Positions 1 to 6,335 of a stretch of DNA of 7,399 nucleotides are shown here, piece after piece. Below the pieces are notes generated by a model, which was not told the origin of the DNA, made no database searches, and saw nothing but the letters and a program-made list of their open reading frames with translations. The DNA comes from Bacteroidales bacterium UBA1181 (GTDB lineage Bacteria > Bacteroidota > Bacteroidia > Bacteroidales > Paludibacteraceae). The position numbers and the translations under genes are program-made. Positions within the stretch are counted from its first letter, which is position 1, and each line of letters begins with the position of its first letter. The DNA is taken from positions 1-7,399 of the forward strand of contig DBYR01000028.1 in the NCBI GenBank assembly GCA_002310215.1, in the 5' to 3' direction.

Positions 1-354
1 TCCATCCGGGTTGACCCCTTTTTTTTGTCCGTACCGGAACCCTGTCTGTCGATTGAAAATTTGTCACTTCCATACAAAGAAGGGGCGTGTTTCCCTTCCT
101 CCCCCTGAACCTATTTGTCAAAAATATGAAGAGATTCTCTTCTTTATATTGCTCAGTGTGTGCGCAGGCATTCATTTATGCTATGTGCAAGATCCCTCGG
201 TGTGCCGTCTTCTGTAGACTCAACCGGGGACTGGGAAATCGTCATGAGTGAGGTTCCTTCTCTGGAATGGGGAAAAATTCGTGGACGAGCAAATAGGATT
301 GATTGTCATTTTCAGGAATATAATGAGATTTATAAAACATATTCCAGCATTTGT
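1..354. other. Upstream region without a supportable gene
   Basis: I find no credible gene here. The open frames are short (under 70 codons), overlap one another, lack a plausible ribosome binding site and encode low-information peptides. Frame 1 is open from the window edge to a TGA at 106-108, so the tail of an upstream gene cannot be excluded, but the peptide resembles no family I know. There is a T8 run at 19-26 preceded by a minimal GGG-TTGA-CCC hairpin (8-17), and a better hairpin at 128-142. The rest appears to be ordinary AT-rich intergenic DNA leading to the promoter at 355-387. Confidence 0.5.
128..147 (+). terminator. Weak candidate terminator hairpin
   Basis: GAAGAG (128-133) and CTCTTC (137-142) form a perfect 6-bp stem around a 3-nt loop ATT, followed by the T-rich stretch TTTAT. 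It could end transcription entering from the left edge. The stem is short and only half GC, and the T run is broken, so this is a weak call. Confidence 0.25.
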
Positions 355-387
355 TTTGCATATTTATAGAAAAAATACATACCTTTG
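355..387 (+). promoter_or_regulatory. Bacteroidetes-type promoter for the GT51-nnr pair
   Basis: TACCTTTG at 380-387 matches the Bacteroidetes -7 consensus TAnnTTTG exactly. TTTG at 355-358 serves as the -33 element, with a 21-bp gap. A second TTTG lies at 350-353. Transcription would begin around 394, leaving a leader of about 19 nt before the ATG at 413. No other good match lies between here and the gene. Confidence 0.7.
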
Positions 388-412
388 CCTTGAAAAACGA
401 ATTTAGGACGTG

Positions 413-2458
413 ATGAGTCGAAGGAAATTTTATTTTATAGGTTTGTTCTTTGTTGTCATTTTCGCTATTGTGTATGCGTTGTACACGAAGCGAGAACAGA
501 TTCTTATGTCCGTTATCCAAAAAAAGATAGATAAGCTTGAGCAGACCACCCATGCTGATCTCTCCATCGGGAAAGTCAGAATGGATGGGTTCCGCAAGTT
601 GACGATAGATGACCTTCTATGCTTGACGCCTGCGCAGGATACGCTTGTGACCATCCACAAGGTCGCGTTTATATATGATTTCAGTAATTTGCTAAGGCTT
701 AACGCAAATGTCGAGTCGATGGATGCTGAGGGCGTTAGGATATACTATAATGACCGAGATGGCAAGAAAAGATATTCCTTTTTGTTCGGGAACGGCAAAC
801 TATCTTCTTCGGAGGAGCGGGGAAACACATCCAAAATCGAATCTTTTATGAACTTGTACAAGAAGATTTCCTCCTATTTCCCAGCTTCCATGCATGTCTC
901 CGATGTGTTGGCGATCGGTTATCGGAAAGGAAATTTGTGCAGGTTCTCATTCCCGGAGAATACGCTGAAGGATGGGCTTTTGGAAAGTCAGGTCATTTAT
1001 CGTCTCTCTTCTCCGACAGGACAATATACGGAGAAGAGTTTTGTCGTCACAGGAAATTTGAGCGTTTCGAACGAAGACCCGAACGCAATCCGCATTTATC
1101 CTACCACCCCGCAGTCGTTGCCCATCTCGATTAAGAAGGGTGACGATTATGTTTCGGTCGGTTTCGACACGATGGATATACAGTTCTCCACTGATAAACA
1201 TTGCGAGAATTGGAAAGGCTACCTTCGTATGGTGCCGTTCACGTTGTCGAATGAGAGGATTGCGTCTGTTCCGGTCCGATTGGATTCCTTGACGTTCCAG
1301 TACTCCATGAATATGGTCATGGAACCTTCTCTTCGAATTGAATTGGACAGTTCCAGCCTGCTGAGCGTGAACGGATTCAGTTTTAACCCTTATGTGCTGT
1401 ATGAGGGGAAGGATACCACTCCTTGCCTTCGCGTGGAGGTGCACCGGGATAGCTTCGAGGCACAGTCTCTCTTTAACGCTTTGCCTAAGGATTTGTTCAC
1501 GAATTTGGAAGGCATACAAACAAAAGGTAAACTCTCGTATAGACTGCTGTTCGACCTCGACATGAGCAAAATAGACAGTCTTTCGTTTAGTTCCTCGATG
1601 GCGAAGAGTGGCTTCTCCGTTGAGAAATTCGGCAAGACTGACTTCTCGTCAGTGAACCATCCCTTCACCTATCAGGCGTTTGACCATGGTGAAGTGGACG
1701 CAAGTTTTGTCGTTGGTGAGGGGAACCCTGATTTCGCTCGTTTGGACGAAATATCTCCTTATCTGAAAAATGCGATCCTCTATTCGGAGGATGGGTTGTT
1801 CTTCTGCCACAAAGGTTTCTTGGAGACCGCCATGAATGCTGCGATTGTTAAAGACATCAAGGAAAAACGGTTCGTCCGCGGAGGTAGTACCATCTCCATG
1901 CAGTTGGTGAAGAACCTATGGCTCAGTCGGGAAAAGAACCTGTCCCGCAAACTGGAGGAGGCCCTGATCGTGTGGTTAGTGGAGAACAATAGGTTGATCT
2001 CGAAGAATAGGATGTATGAGATATACCTGAATATCATCGAATGGGGCCCGCATATCTACGGCGTTAGACAGGCTTCCCATTTCTATTTCTCCAAGGAACC
2101 TTCCGAGTTGACGCCGGAAGAGTCTATCTTCATGGCAAGCATCATTCCTCGTCCGAAGAAATTCATGTGGTTTTTTGACAATAACCGTGACCTGAAACCG
2201 TTTTTGGCTCCTTATTTCGACCTACTGGGAGACAAATTGTTGCGCCATGGAATCATCACGGAGGAGCAGCGTGGGAACTTGGGACATAATGTGAATCTCA
2301 CGGGCGCCGCACGTGTCTATCTGCGTAGCTCCGTCGCTAAAATGGGGGCTGCGGGAGAGAATGGTGATGTGGAGGACGAGGCGGTTCTTATAGAGTCTTT
2401 GGATAAGCCGAGAATAGAGGATGAAACTATTTCAAACAGAACAGGTAAAAAGGATTGA
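413..2458 (+). CDS. AsmA-like/GT51 peptidoglycan glycosyltransferase
   Basis: This is a 681-residue protein. It should polymerise lipid II into glycan strands at the outer face of the cytoplasmic membrane. A membrane helix spans about residues 6-24 after a basic start (MSRRK). Residues about 45-115 follow the AsmA/TamB-type N-terminal pattern (SIGKVRMDGF, DTLVTIHKVAFIYD, then VRIYY); the rest up to about 430 is beta-rich and unassigned. The GT51 domain (about 440-590) is complete: SEDGLFFCHKG with catalytic Glu459, RGGSTISMQLVKN (489-501), RKLEE with the second conserved Glu (516), YLN at 538-540 and IPRPKKF at 578-584. No transpeptidase domain follows, only an acidic tail of about 80 residues. 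Monofunctional MtgA proteins are about 240 residues, so the N-terminal extension is the distinctive part. I chose ATG 413 because AGGA (405-408) is 4 nt upstream; an in-frame GTG sits directly before it at 410. The gene overlaps nnr by 38 bp. The GT51 call is firm; the AsmA-like call is pattern-based. Confidence 0.9.
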   Translation: MSRRKFYFIGLFFVVIFAIVYALYTKREQILMSVIQKKIDKLEQTTHADLSIGKVRMDGFRKLTIDDLLCLTPAQDTLVTIHKVAFIYDFSNLLRLNANVESMDAEGVRIYYNDRDGKKRYSFLFGNGKLSSSEERGNTSKIESFMNLYKKISSYFPASMHVSDVLAIGYRKGNLCRFSFPENTLKDGLLESQVIYRLSSPTGQYTEKSFVVTGNLSVSNEDPNAIRIYPTTPQSLPISIKKGDDYVSVGFDTMDIQFSTDKHCENWKGYLRMVPFTLSNERIASVPVRLDSLTFQYSMNMVMEPSLRIELDSSSLLSVNGFSFNPYVLYEGKDTTPCLRVEVHRDSFEAQSLFNALPKDLFTNLEGIQTKGKLSYRLLFDLDMSKIDSLSFSSSMAKSGFSVEKFGKTDFSSVNHPFTYQAFDHGEVDASFVVGEGNPDFARLDEISPYLKNAILYSEDGLFFCHKGFLETAMNAAIVKDIKEKRFVRGGSTISMQLVKNLWLSREKNLSRKLEEALIVWLVENNRLISKNRMYEIYLNIIEWGPHIYGVRQASHFYFSKEPSELTPEESIFMASIIPRPKKFMWFFDNNRDLKPFLAPYFDLLGDKLLRHGIITEEQRGNLGHNVNLTGAARVYLRSSVAKMGAAGENGDVEDEAVLIESLDKPRIEDETISNRTGKKD

Positions 2459-3935
2459 CGCGTTAACCATGCGTTACGAACCGATTCAGTCGTATCGGTT
2501 GATGGAGCGTGCCTCACGTGTGTTTTTTGAAAAATTATTGCCCAGTGTTTCCGAAAACACCTCCTTCTGTGTGATTGCGGGGAGTGGTAACAACGGTGGG
2601 GACGCTTTGGTCATCTCCCGCCTCTTGCTAATGATTGGCAGACCTGTTTCCGTGTTTTTGGTGAATCCCAAGGGACAACTCTCTCCTGATTGCCAATCGG
2701 CTCTTTCTGACCTGAATGTGAAATGTCCTGGTCATGTGGTGGAAATCACTTCGTCTGAACAACTTGTCATCGATGGGGATTGTGTCATAGACGGCTTGTT
2801 CGGGTCTGGATTGAATCGCCCGTTGTCTGGCTTGTATGCTGAAATAGTCCGCAAAATAAATGATAGTGGCAAGTGGGTCGTCTCCATCGATCTGCCTTCT
2901 GGCTTGATGGGGGAGGACAATAACTCCAATGACCTGCAGTCCATCGTGCGGGCGAACCAAACCTTTACCTTCCAGTTCCCTAAACTCTCTTTCCTCTTGC
3001 CAGAGAATGAACAGTATGTGGGTGAGGTTTCGATCCTCGACATCCAATTGCACGGCAAGGCGATCGCGGAGGTGGAGACTGGGTTCTTCCTGACGGAACG
3101 GGAGGATGCGCAGGCTCTCTTGCGTCCTCGTAGCCGTTTCGCACATAAGGGCAGTTGCGGACATGCCTTGTTGATCGCAGGTTCCAGACAGATGACCGGT
3201 GCGGCTATCTTGTCTGCCCGCTCCGCCTTGCGCTCGGGGTGTGGCTTGCTGACCGTTCAGGTGCCTTCTTCTTGCCGACAGGTGCTGCAGATCTCTGTGC
3301 CTGAGGCGATTGTGAGAACTGATGATTCGGAGGAGTGCTTCTCCACCGCTCCGGATTGCGTGAAATACAATGCGGTGGGTGTTGGACCGGGTCTTGGAAC
3401 GTCCGACGCCTCGGCGCAGGCGCTTTCGCAACTCTTGGATGTGTTGGGCGACAAGCCTTTGGTGATGGATGCGGACGCATTGAATCTATTGGGTCAGCAT
3501 CCGTCGTTGTGGAACAAGATACCGAAGGATACGATCCTGACCCCTCATCCGAAAGAGTTTGAGCGTATTTCGGGCGTGAAATGTGACGGCTATGCCCGTT
3601 GGATGAAACAGATTGAGTTGTCCGTTCAGCATCAGGTCGTGGTGGTGCTGAAGGGTGCGTATACCTCCGTCTCCTTCCCTGACGGCTCGCTGCATTTCAA
3701 TACTACAGGGAATGCGGGCATGGCGACGGCCGGAAGCGGTGACGTGCTGACGGGCATCATCCTCTCGTTGTTGGCCCAAGGCTATGAACCTTGTCATGCG
3801 GCTACGCTAGGCGTATGGTTGCATGGGGCGGCTGGAGACTGCGCTTTGGCGGAACAGTCGGAGGAGAGCTTGGTGGCGAGTGACTTGGTCGGCTCTTTGG
3901 GGAAAGCGTTTAGAGAATTAAGAATTAAGAATTAA
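2421..3935 (+). CDS. nnr: Bifunctional NAD(P)H-hydrate epimerase/dehydratase
   Basis: This 504-residue cytosolic enzyme repairs hydrated NADH and NADPH. The N-terminal YjeF_N domain (about 1-215) interconverts the R and S epimers; it shows GSGNNGGD (54-61), VIDGLFGSGL (122-131) and SIDLPSG (155-161). The C-terminal ribokinase-like domain (about 225-500) dehydrates S-NAD(P)HX, using ADP in bacteria. It shows HKGSCGHALLIAGS (242-255), GVGPGLG (320-326), MDADALNLL (349-357), TPHPKEFERISG (374-385) and AGMATAGSGDVLTG (432-445) with the catalytic Asp441. The length is normal for the fused family. The usual Pro of the NPGMAT motif is Ala432 here, which is a mild change. The start fits the family (MKLFQTEQVKRIDA) although it lies inside the upstream gene in another frame; AGAGG directly precedes the ATG. 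The 38-bp overlap implies co-transcription and probably translational coupling. The last seven codons and the TAA stop lie inside a heptad repeat. Confidence 0.96.
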   Translation: MKLFQTEQVKRIDALTMRYEPIQSYRLMERASRVFFEKLLPSVSENTSFCVIAGSGNNGGDALVISRLLLMIGRPVSVFLVNPKGQLSPDCQSALSDLNVKCPGHVVEITSSEQLVIDGDCVIDGLFGSGLNRPLSGLYAEIVRKINDSGKWVVSIDLPSGLMGEDNNSNDLQSIVRANQTFTFQFPKLSFLLPENEQYVGEVSILDIQLHGKAIAEVETGFFLTEREDAQALLRPRSRFAHKGSCGHALLIAGSRQMTGAAILSARSALRSGCGLLTVQVPSSCRQVLQISVPEAIVRTDDSEECFSTAPDCVKYNAVGVGPGLGTSDASAQALSQLLDVLGDKPLVMDADALNLLGQHPSLWNKIPKDTILTPHPKEFERISGVKCDGYARWMKQIELSVQHQVVVVLKGAYTSVSFPDGSLHFNTTGNAGMATAGSGDVLTGIILSLLAQGYEPCHAATLGVWLHGAAGDCALAEQSEESLVASDLVGSLGKAFRELRIKN

Positions 3936-3948
3936 GAATTTTGAATTA
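3914..3948. repeat. Heptad array AGAATTA covering the nnr stop
   Basis: Five 7-bp units lie in tandem: AGAATTA three times (3914-3934), then AGAATTT and TGAATTA. The array encodes most of the RELRIKN tail of Nnr and supplies its TAA stop at 3933-3935. Because 7 is not a multiple of 3, the three perfect units put TAA into all three forward frames (3919, 3926, 3933). The reverse complement likewise has TAA in all three frames. I recall similar AT-rich short repeats between genes in Bacteroidales genomes, but could not check this. Confidence 0.85.
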
Positions 3949-3972
3949 GGAGTTGAGTCGTTTTGGGGAGTT

Positions 3973-4023
3973 ATTTACTATTTAACTATTTACAATTTAC
4001 TATTTGACGATTTACGATTTACT
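3973..4023. repeat. Degenerate ATTTAC-type array with 22-bp period
   Basis: Seven units beginning ATTT lie in tandem, with lengths 7, 8, 7, 7, 8, 7 and 7: ATTTACT, ATTTAACT, ATTTACA, ATTTACT, ATTTGACG, ATTTACG, ATTTACT. Units 1-3 (3973-3994) and 4-6 (3995-4016) form a 22-bp repeat that matches at 19 of 22 positions, with unit 7 starting a third copy. The array begins 24 bp after the AGAATTA array and shares no unit with it. It lies upstream of the rnr promoter candidate and is noncoding. Confidence 0.85.
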
Positions 4024-4063
4024 ATTCTGGGAGGGTTTTGAAGTTTTTTCTTCCTAGTAGGCG

Positions 4064-4091
4064 GTTGTTATCTCTTAATTTTATAAATTTG
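4064..4091 (+). promoter_or_regulatory. Candidate promoter for rnr
   Basis: TAAATTTG at 4084-4091 matches the -7 consensus TAnnTTTG exactly. The best upstream element is GTTG at 4064-4067, only 16 bp away, which is shorter than the usual gap of about 19-21. An alternative uses TTTG at 4088-4091 as the -33 element and TACATTTT (4112-4119) as an imperfect -7 box, with a 20-bp gap. With the first choice the leader is about 38 nt and contains T9 (4099-4107) and T8 (4116-4123). Confidence 0.5.
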
Positions 4092-4136
4092 AGCAACGTT
4101 TTTTTTTACGTTACATTTTTTTTGAAATGAATTATT

Positions 4137-6335
4137 ATGGCAAAATCAAATAAGAAATCGAGGGCTAGTTTGCCTTCTAAAAAAAATAAGCGGGCCAAGG
4201 AACCTGCAGGGGGCAAGCAGCTCACGAAGCAGGAGATGTTGAACCGTACGGTCCGTTTCTTCGAGCAGAATCCTACACAATCGTATAATTACAAGCAGGT
4301 CGCTTTCGAGATAGGCATCTCGAACATGACCCAGAAGCGCCAGTTGATCCAACTGATGGAGGACTTGGTGCTGCAGGAGTTCCTTTTCTCCCCTTCGAGC
4401 GGGAAGTATAGGCTTGACAATCGTAGCGGTGCCATCGTGGGTAAGCTGGAGCGCCGCACGGGTGGAAAGATATTCCTCGTGCCGGAGGATGGTGGCGAGG
4501 AGGTCTTCATCATGGATAAGTACTTGAACAAGTCCATCGTGGGCGATACGGTCCGTGTCCGCCTCTTTGCGCGCCGCAAGGGATGCATTCAGGAGGGACA
4601 GGTGCTGGACGTTCTGCAACGTGGACATGATACCTTCGTGGGTAAGCTGGAGGTCTCAAAAGATTATGCTTTCCTGCAGGTTGATAATCGTCTGTTGGTG
4701 AACGATATCTTCATTCCGAAGGATAACCTGAAGGGTGGAAAGACCGGCGACAAGGCGATTGTGAGGATCACGGAGTGGTCGAAGAGAGACCGTAACCCGG
4801 TGGGTGAGGTCGTTGAGATATTGGGCTCCGCAGGTGATAACAATGCGGAGATGAACGCTATCTTGGTGGAGTTCGGTTTGCCGTACAGCTACCCTCAGGT
4901 GGTCGAGGAGGCCGCTAATCAGATCTCTGACGAGATACCAGCCGATGAGATCGCCCGACGCATAGACTTCCGTGGCATCCCTACGTTTACCATCGACCCG
5001 GCGGACGCGAAGGACTTCGACGATGCGTTGTCCATCCGTAAGTTGGAGGATGGCAAGTGGGAGGTGGGCGTGCATATCGCCGACGTGACCCACTACGTCA
5101 AGGAGGGTGACATCATCAACGAGGAGGCGTTCAAGCGTGCCACATCCATCTATTTGGTGGACCGTACCATCCCAATGTTGCCGGAGCGTTTGTGCAACGT
5201 GATCTGCTCTTTGCGCCCTGACGAGGATAAGTGCTGCTACTCCGTCATCTTCAAGATGGATGATGACGCGAATGTGCTGAAGTATCAGATCGCCCACACA
5301 GTGATCCGTTCCAACCGTCGTTTCGCCTATGAGGAGGCGCAGCAGGTGATTGAGACGAAGGAGGGCGACATGAAGGAGGAGATATTGACCTTGGACGCCC
5401 TTGCGAAGAAACTGCGGGAACGTAGATTCGCCAAGGGAGCCATTGCTTTCGAACGTACGGAGGTGCGCTTCGAGATCGACGAGAAGGGCAAGCCATTGTC
5501 CGTCTATTTCAAGGAGTCCAAGGATGCGAACAAACTGATCGAGGAGTTCATGCTCTTGGCTAACCGTACGGTGGCGGAGCACATCGGCAAGGTGAAGAAG
5601 TCCGAGAAGGCCAAGACCTTCGTCTATCGTATCCATGACTTGCCGGACCCAGAGAAGTTGTCCAACCTCTCGCAGTTCATCACCCGTTTCGGCTATAAGC
5701 TGAAGACGACAGGAAAAAACACGGAGGTCTCTGCCTCCATCAACCGATTGCTGGACCAGGTGCAGGGCAAGCGTGAGCAGAACCTGATCGAGACGATCAC
5801 CATACGTTCCATGGCGAAGGCGATCTACTCCACGGACAATGTGGGCCACTATGGCTTGGCTTTCGATTTCTACACGCATTTCACGTCGCCGATCAGACGA
5901 TTCCCTGATATGATGGTGCACCGTCTACTGGACCGTTATGCGGCGGGACAGAAGAGCGCCGATCAGACCGTCTTCGAGGATTATTGCAAGCATTGCTCCG
6001 ACATGGAGCAGGTGGCCGCGAATGCGGAAAGGGCCTCCATCAAGTACAAACAGGTGGAGTTCATGTCGGACAAGATCGGACAGACCTTCAACGGTGTCGT
6101 TTCAGGCATTCAGGAGTGGGGTATCTATGTGGAGTTGAACGAAAACAAGTGCGAGGGTATGATCCCTATCCGTGATTTGGATGATGACTTCTATTCCTTC
6201 GATGAAAAGGAGTATTGCCTGACGGGAAGGAAGTATCGCCGCACCTATCGTTTGGGTGACGAGGTGGTCGTTCGTATCAAGAAGACCAACTTGGACAAGA
6301 AACAGATGGATCTTGAATTAATAGAAAAATTATAA
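4137..6335 (+). CDS. rnr: Ribonuclease R
   Basis: This 732-residue hydrolytic 3'-5' exoribonuclease degrades structured RNA, including mRNA fragments and defective rRNA. Domains in order: a Lys/Arg-rich tail (1-30), a winged-helix region (about 34-95), two cold-shock/OB folds (about 97-160 and 165-230), the RNB catalytic domain (about 275-600) and an S1 domain (about 647-727). The RNB metal site is intact: TIDPADAKDFDDA carries Asp287, 293, 295 and 296, equivalent to E. coli RNase R Asp272, 278, 280 and 281. TSPIRRFPDMMVHR (583-596) is the conserved later motif, with Phe where Tyr is common. The winged helix and basic N-terminus favour RNase R over RNase II. Length is close to what I recall for Bacteroidetes homologues, with a shorter C-terminal tail than E. 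coli (813). ATG 4137 gives the usual MAKSNKK-type start. The stop overlaps the next start as TAATG. By eye it uses more C- and G-ending codons than its neighbours, which suggests strong expression. Confidence 0.96.
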   Translation: MAKSNKKSRASLPSKKNKRAKEPAGGKQLTKQEMLNRTVRFFEQNPTQSYNYKQVAFEIGISNMTQKRQLIQLMEDLVLQEFLFSPSSGKYRLDNRSGAIVGKLERRTGGKIFLVPEDGGEEVFIMDKYLNKSIVGDTVRVRLFARRKGCIQEGQVLDVLQRGHDTFVGKLEVSKDYAFLQVDNRLLVNDIFIPKDNLKGGKTGDKAIVRITEWSKRDRNPVGEVVEILGSAGDNNAEMNAILVEFGLPYSYPQVVEEAANQISDEIPADEIARRIDFRGIPTFTIDPADAKDFDDALSIRKLEDGKWEVGVHIADVTHYVKEGDIINEEAFKRATSIYLVDRTIPMLPERLCNVICSLRPDEDKCCYSVIFKMDDDANVLKYQIAHTVIRSNRRFAYEEAQQVIETKEGDMKEEILTLDALAKKLRERRFAKGAIAFERTEVRFEIDEKGKPLSVYFKESKDANKLIEEFMLLANRTVAEHIGKVKKSEKAKTFVYRIHDLPDPEKLSNLSQFITRFGYKLKTTGKNTEVSASINRLLDQVQGKREQNLIETITIRSMAKAIYSTDNVGHYGLAFDFYTHFTSPIRRFPDMMVHRLLDRYAAGQKSADQTVFEDYCKHCSDMEQVAANAERASIKYKQVEFMSDKIGQTFNGVVSGIQEWGIYVELNENKCEGMIPIRDLDDDFYSFDEKEYCLTGRKYRRTYRLGDEVVVRIKKTNLDKKQMDLELIEKL

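Noticed and set aside
11..217. A 68-codon frame near the left edge
   Set aside because: Pro-, Cys- and Phe-rich low-information peptide, no ribosome binding site or promoter box, and it overlaps other equally poor frames.
160..369. A 69-codon frame ending next to the promoter
   Set aside because: It runs into the -33 region of a convincing promoter, has no ribosome binding site, and resembles nothing I know.
947..1519. A 190-codon open frame antisense to the GT51 gene
   Set aside because: A codon-aligned shadow with no motif or plausible start signal.
2628..3431. A 267-codon open frame antisense to nnr
   Set aside because: This is also codon-aligned with the real gene and low in TTA, CTA and TCA. 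It has no family resemblance, while nnr in the sense strand is certain.
4040..4054. GAAG-TTTTTT-CTTC hairpin as the nnr terminator
   Set aside because: A 4-bp stem with a 6-nt loop and no following T run is too weak to call.
4656..5921. A 421-codon open frame antisense to rnr
   Set aside because: It is codon-aligned with rnr, so its stops would need the sense codons TTA, CTA or TCA, which rnr avoids here. The translation is rich in Leu, Arg, His, Val and Asp, as expected from a shadow. It is explained by codon bias.
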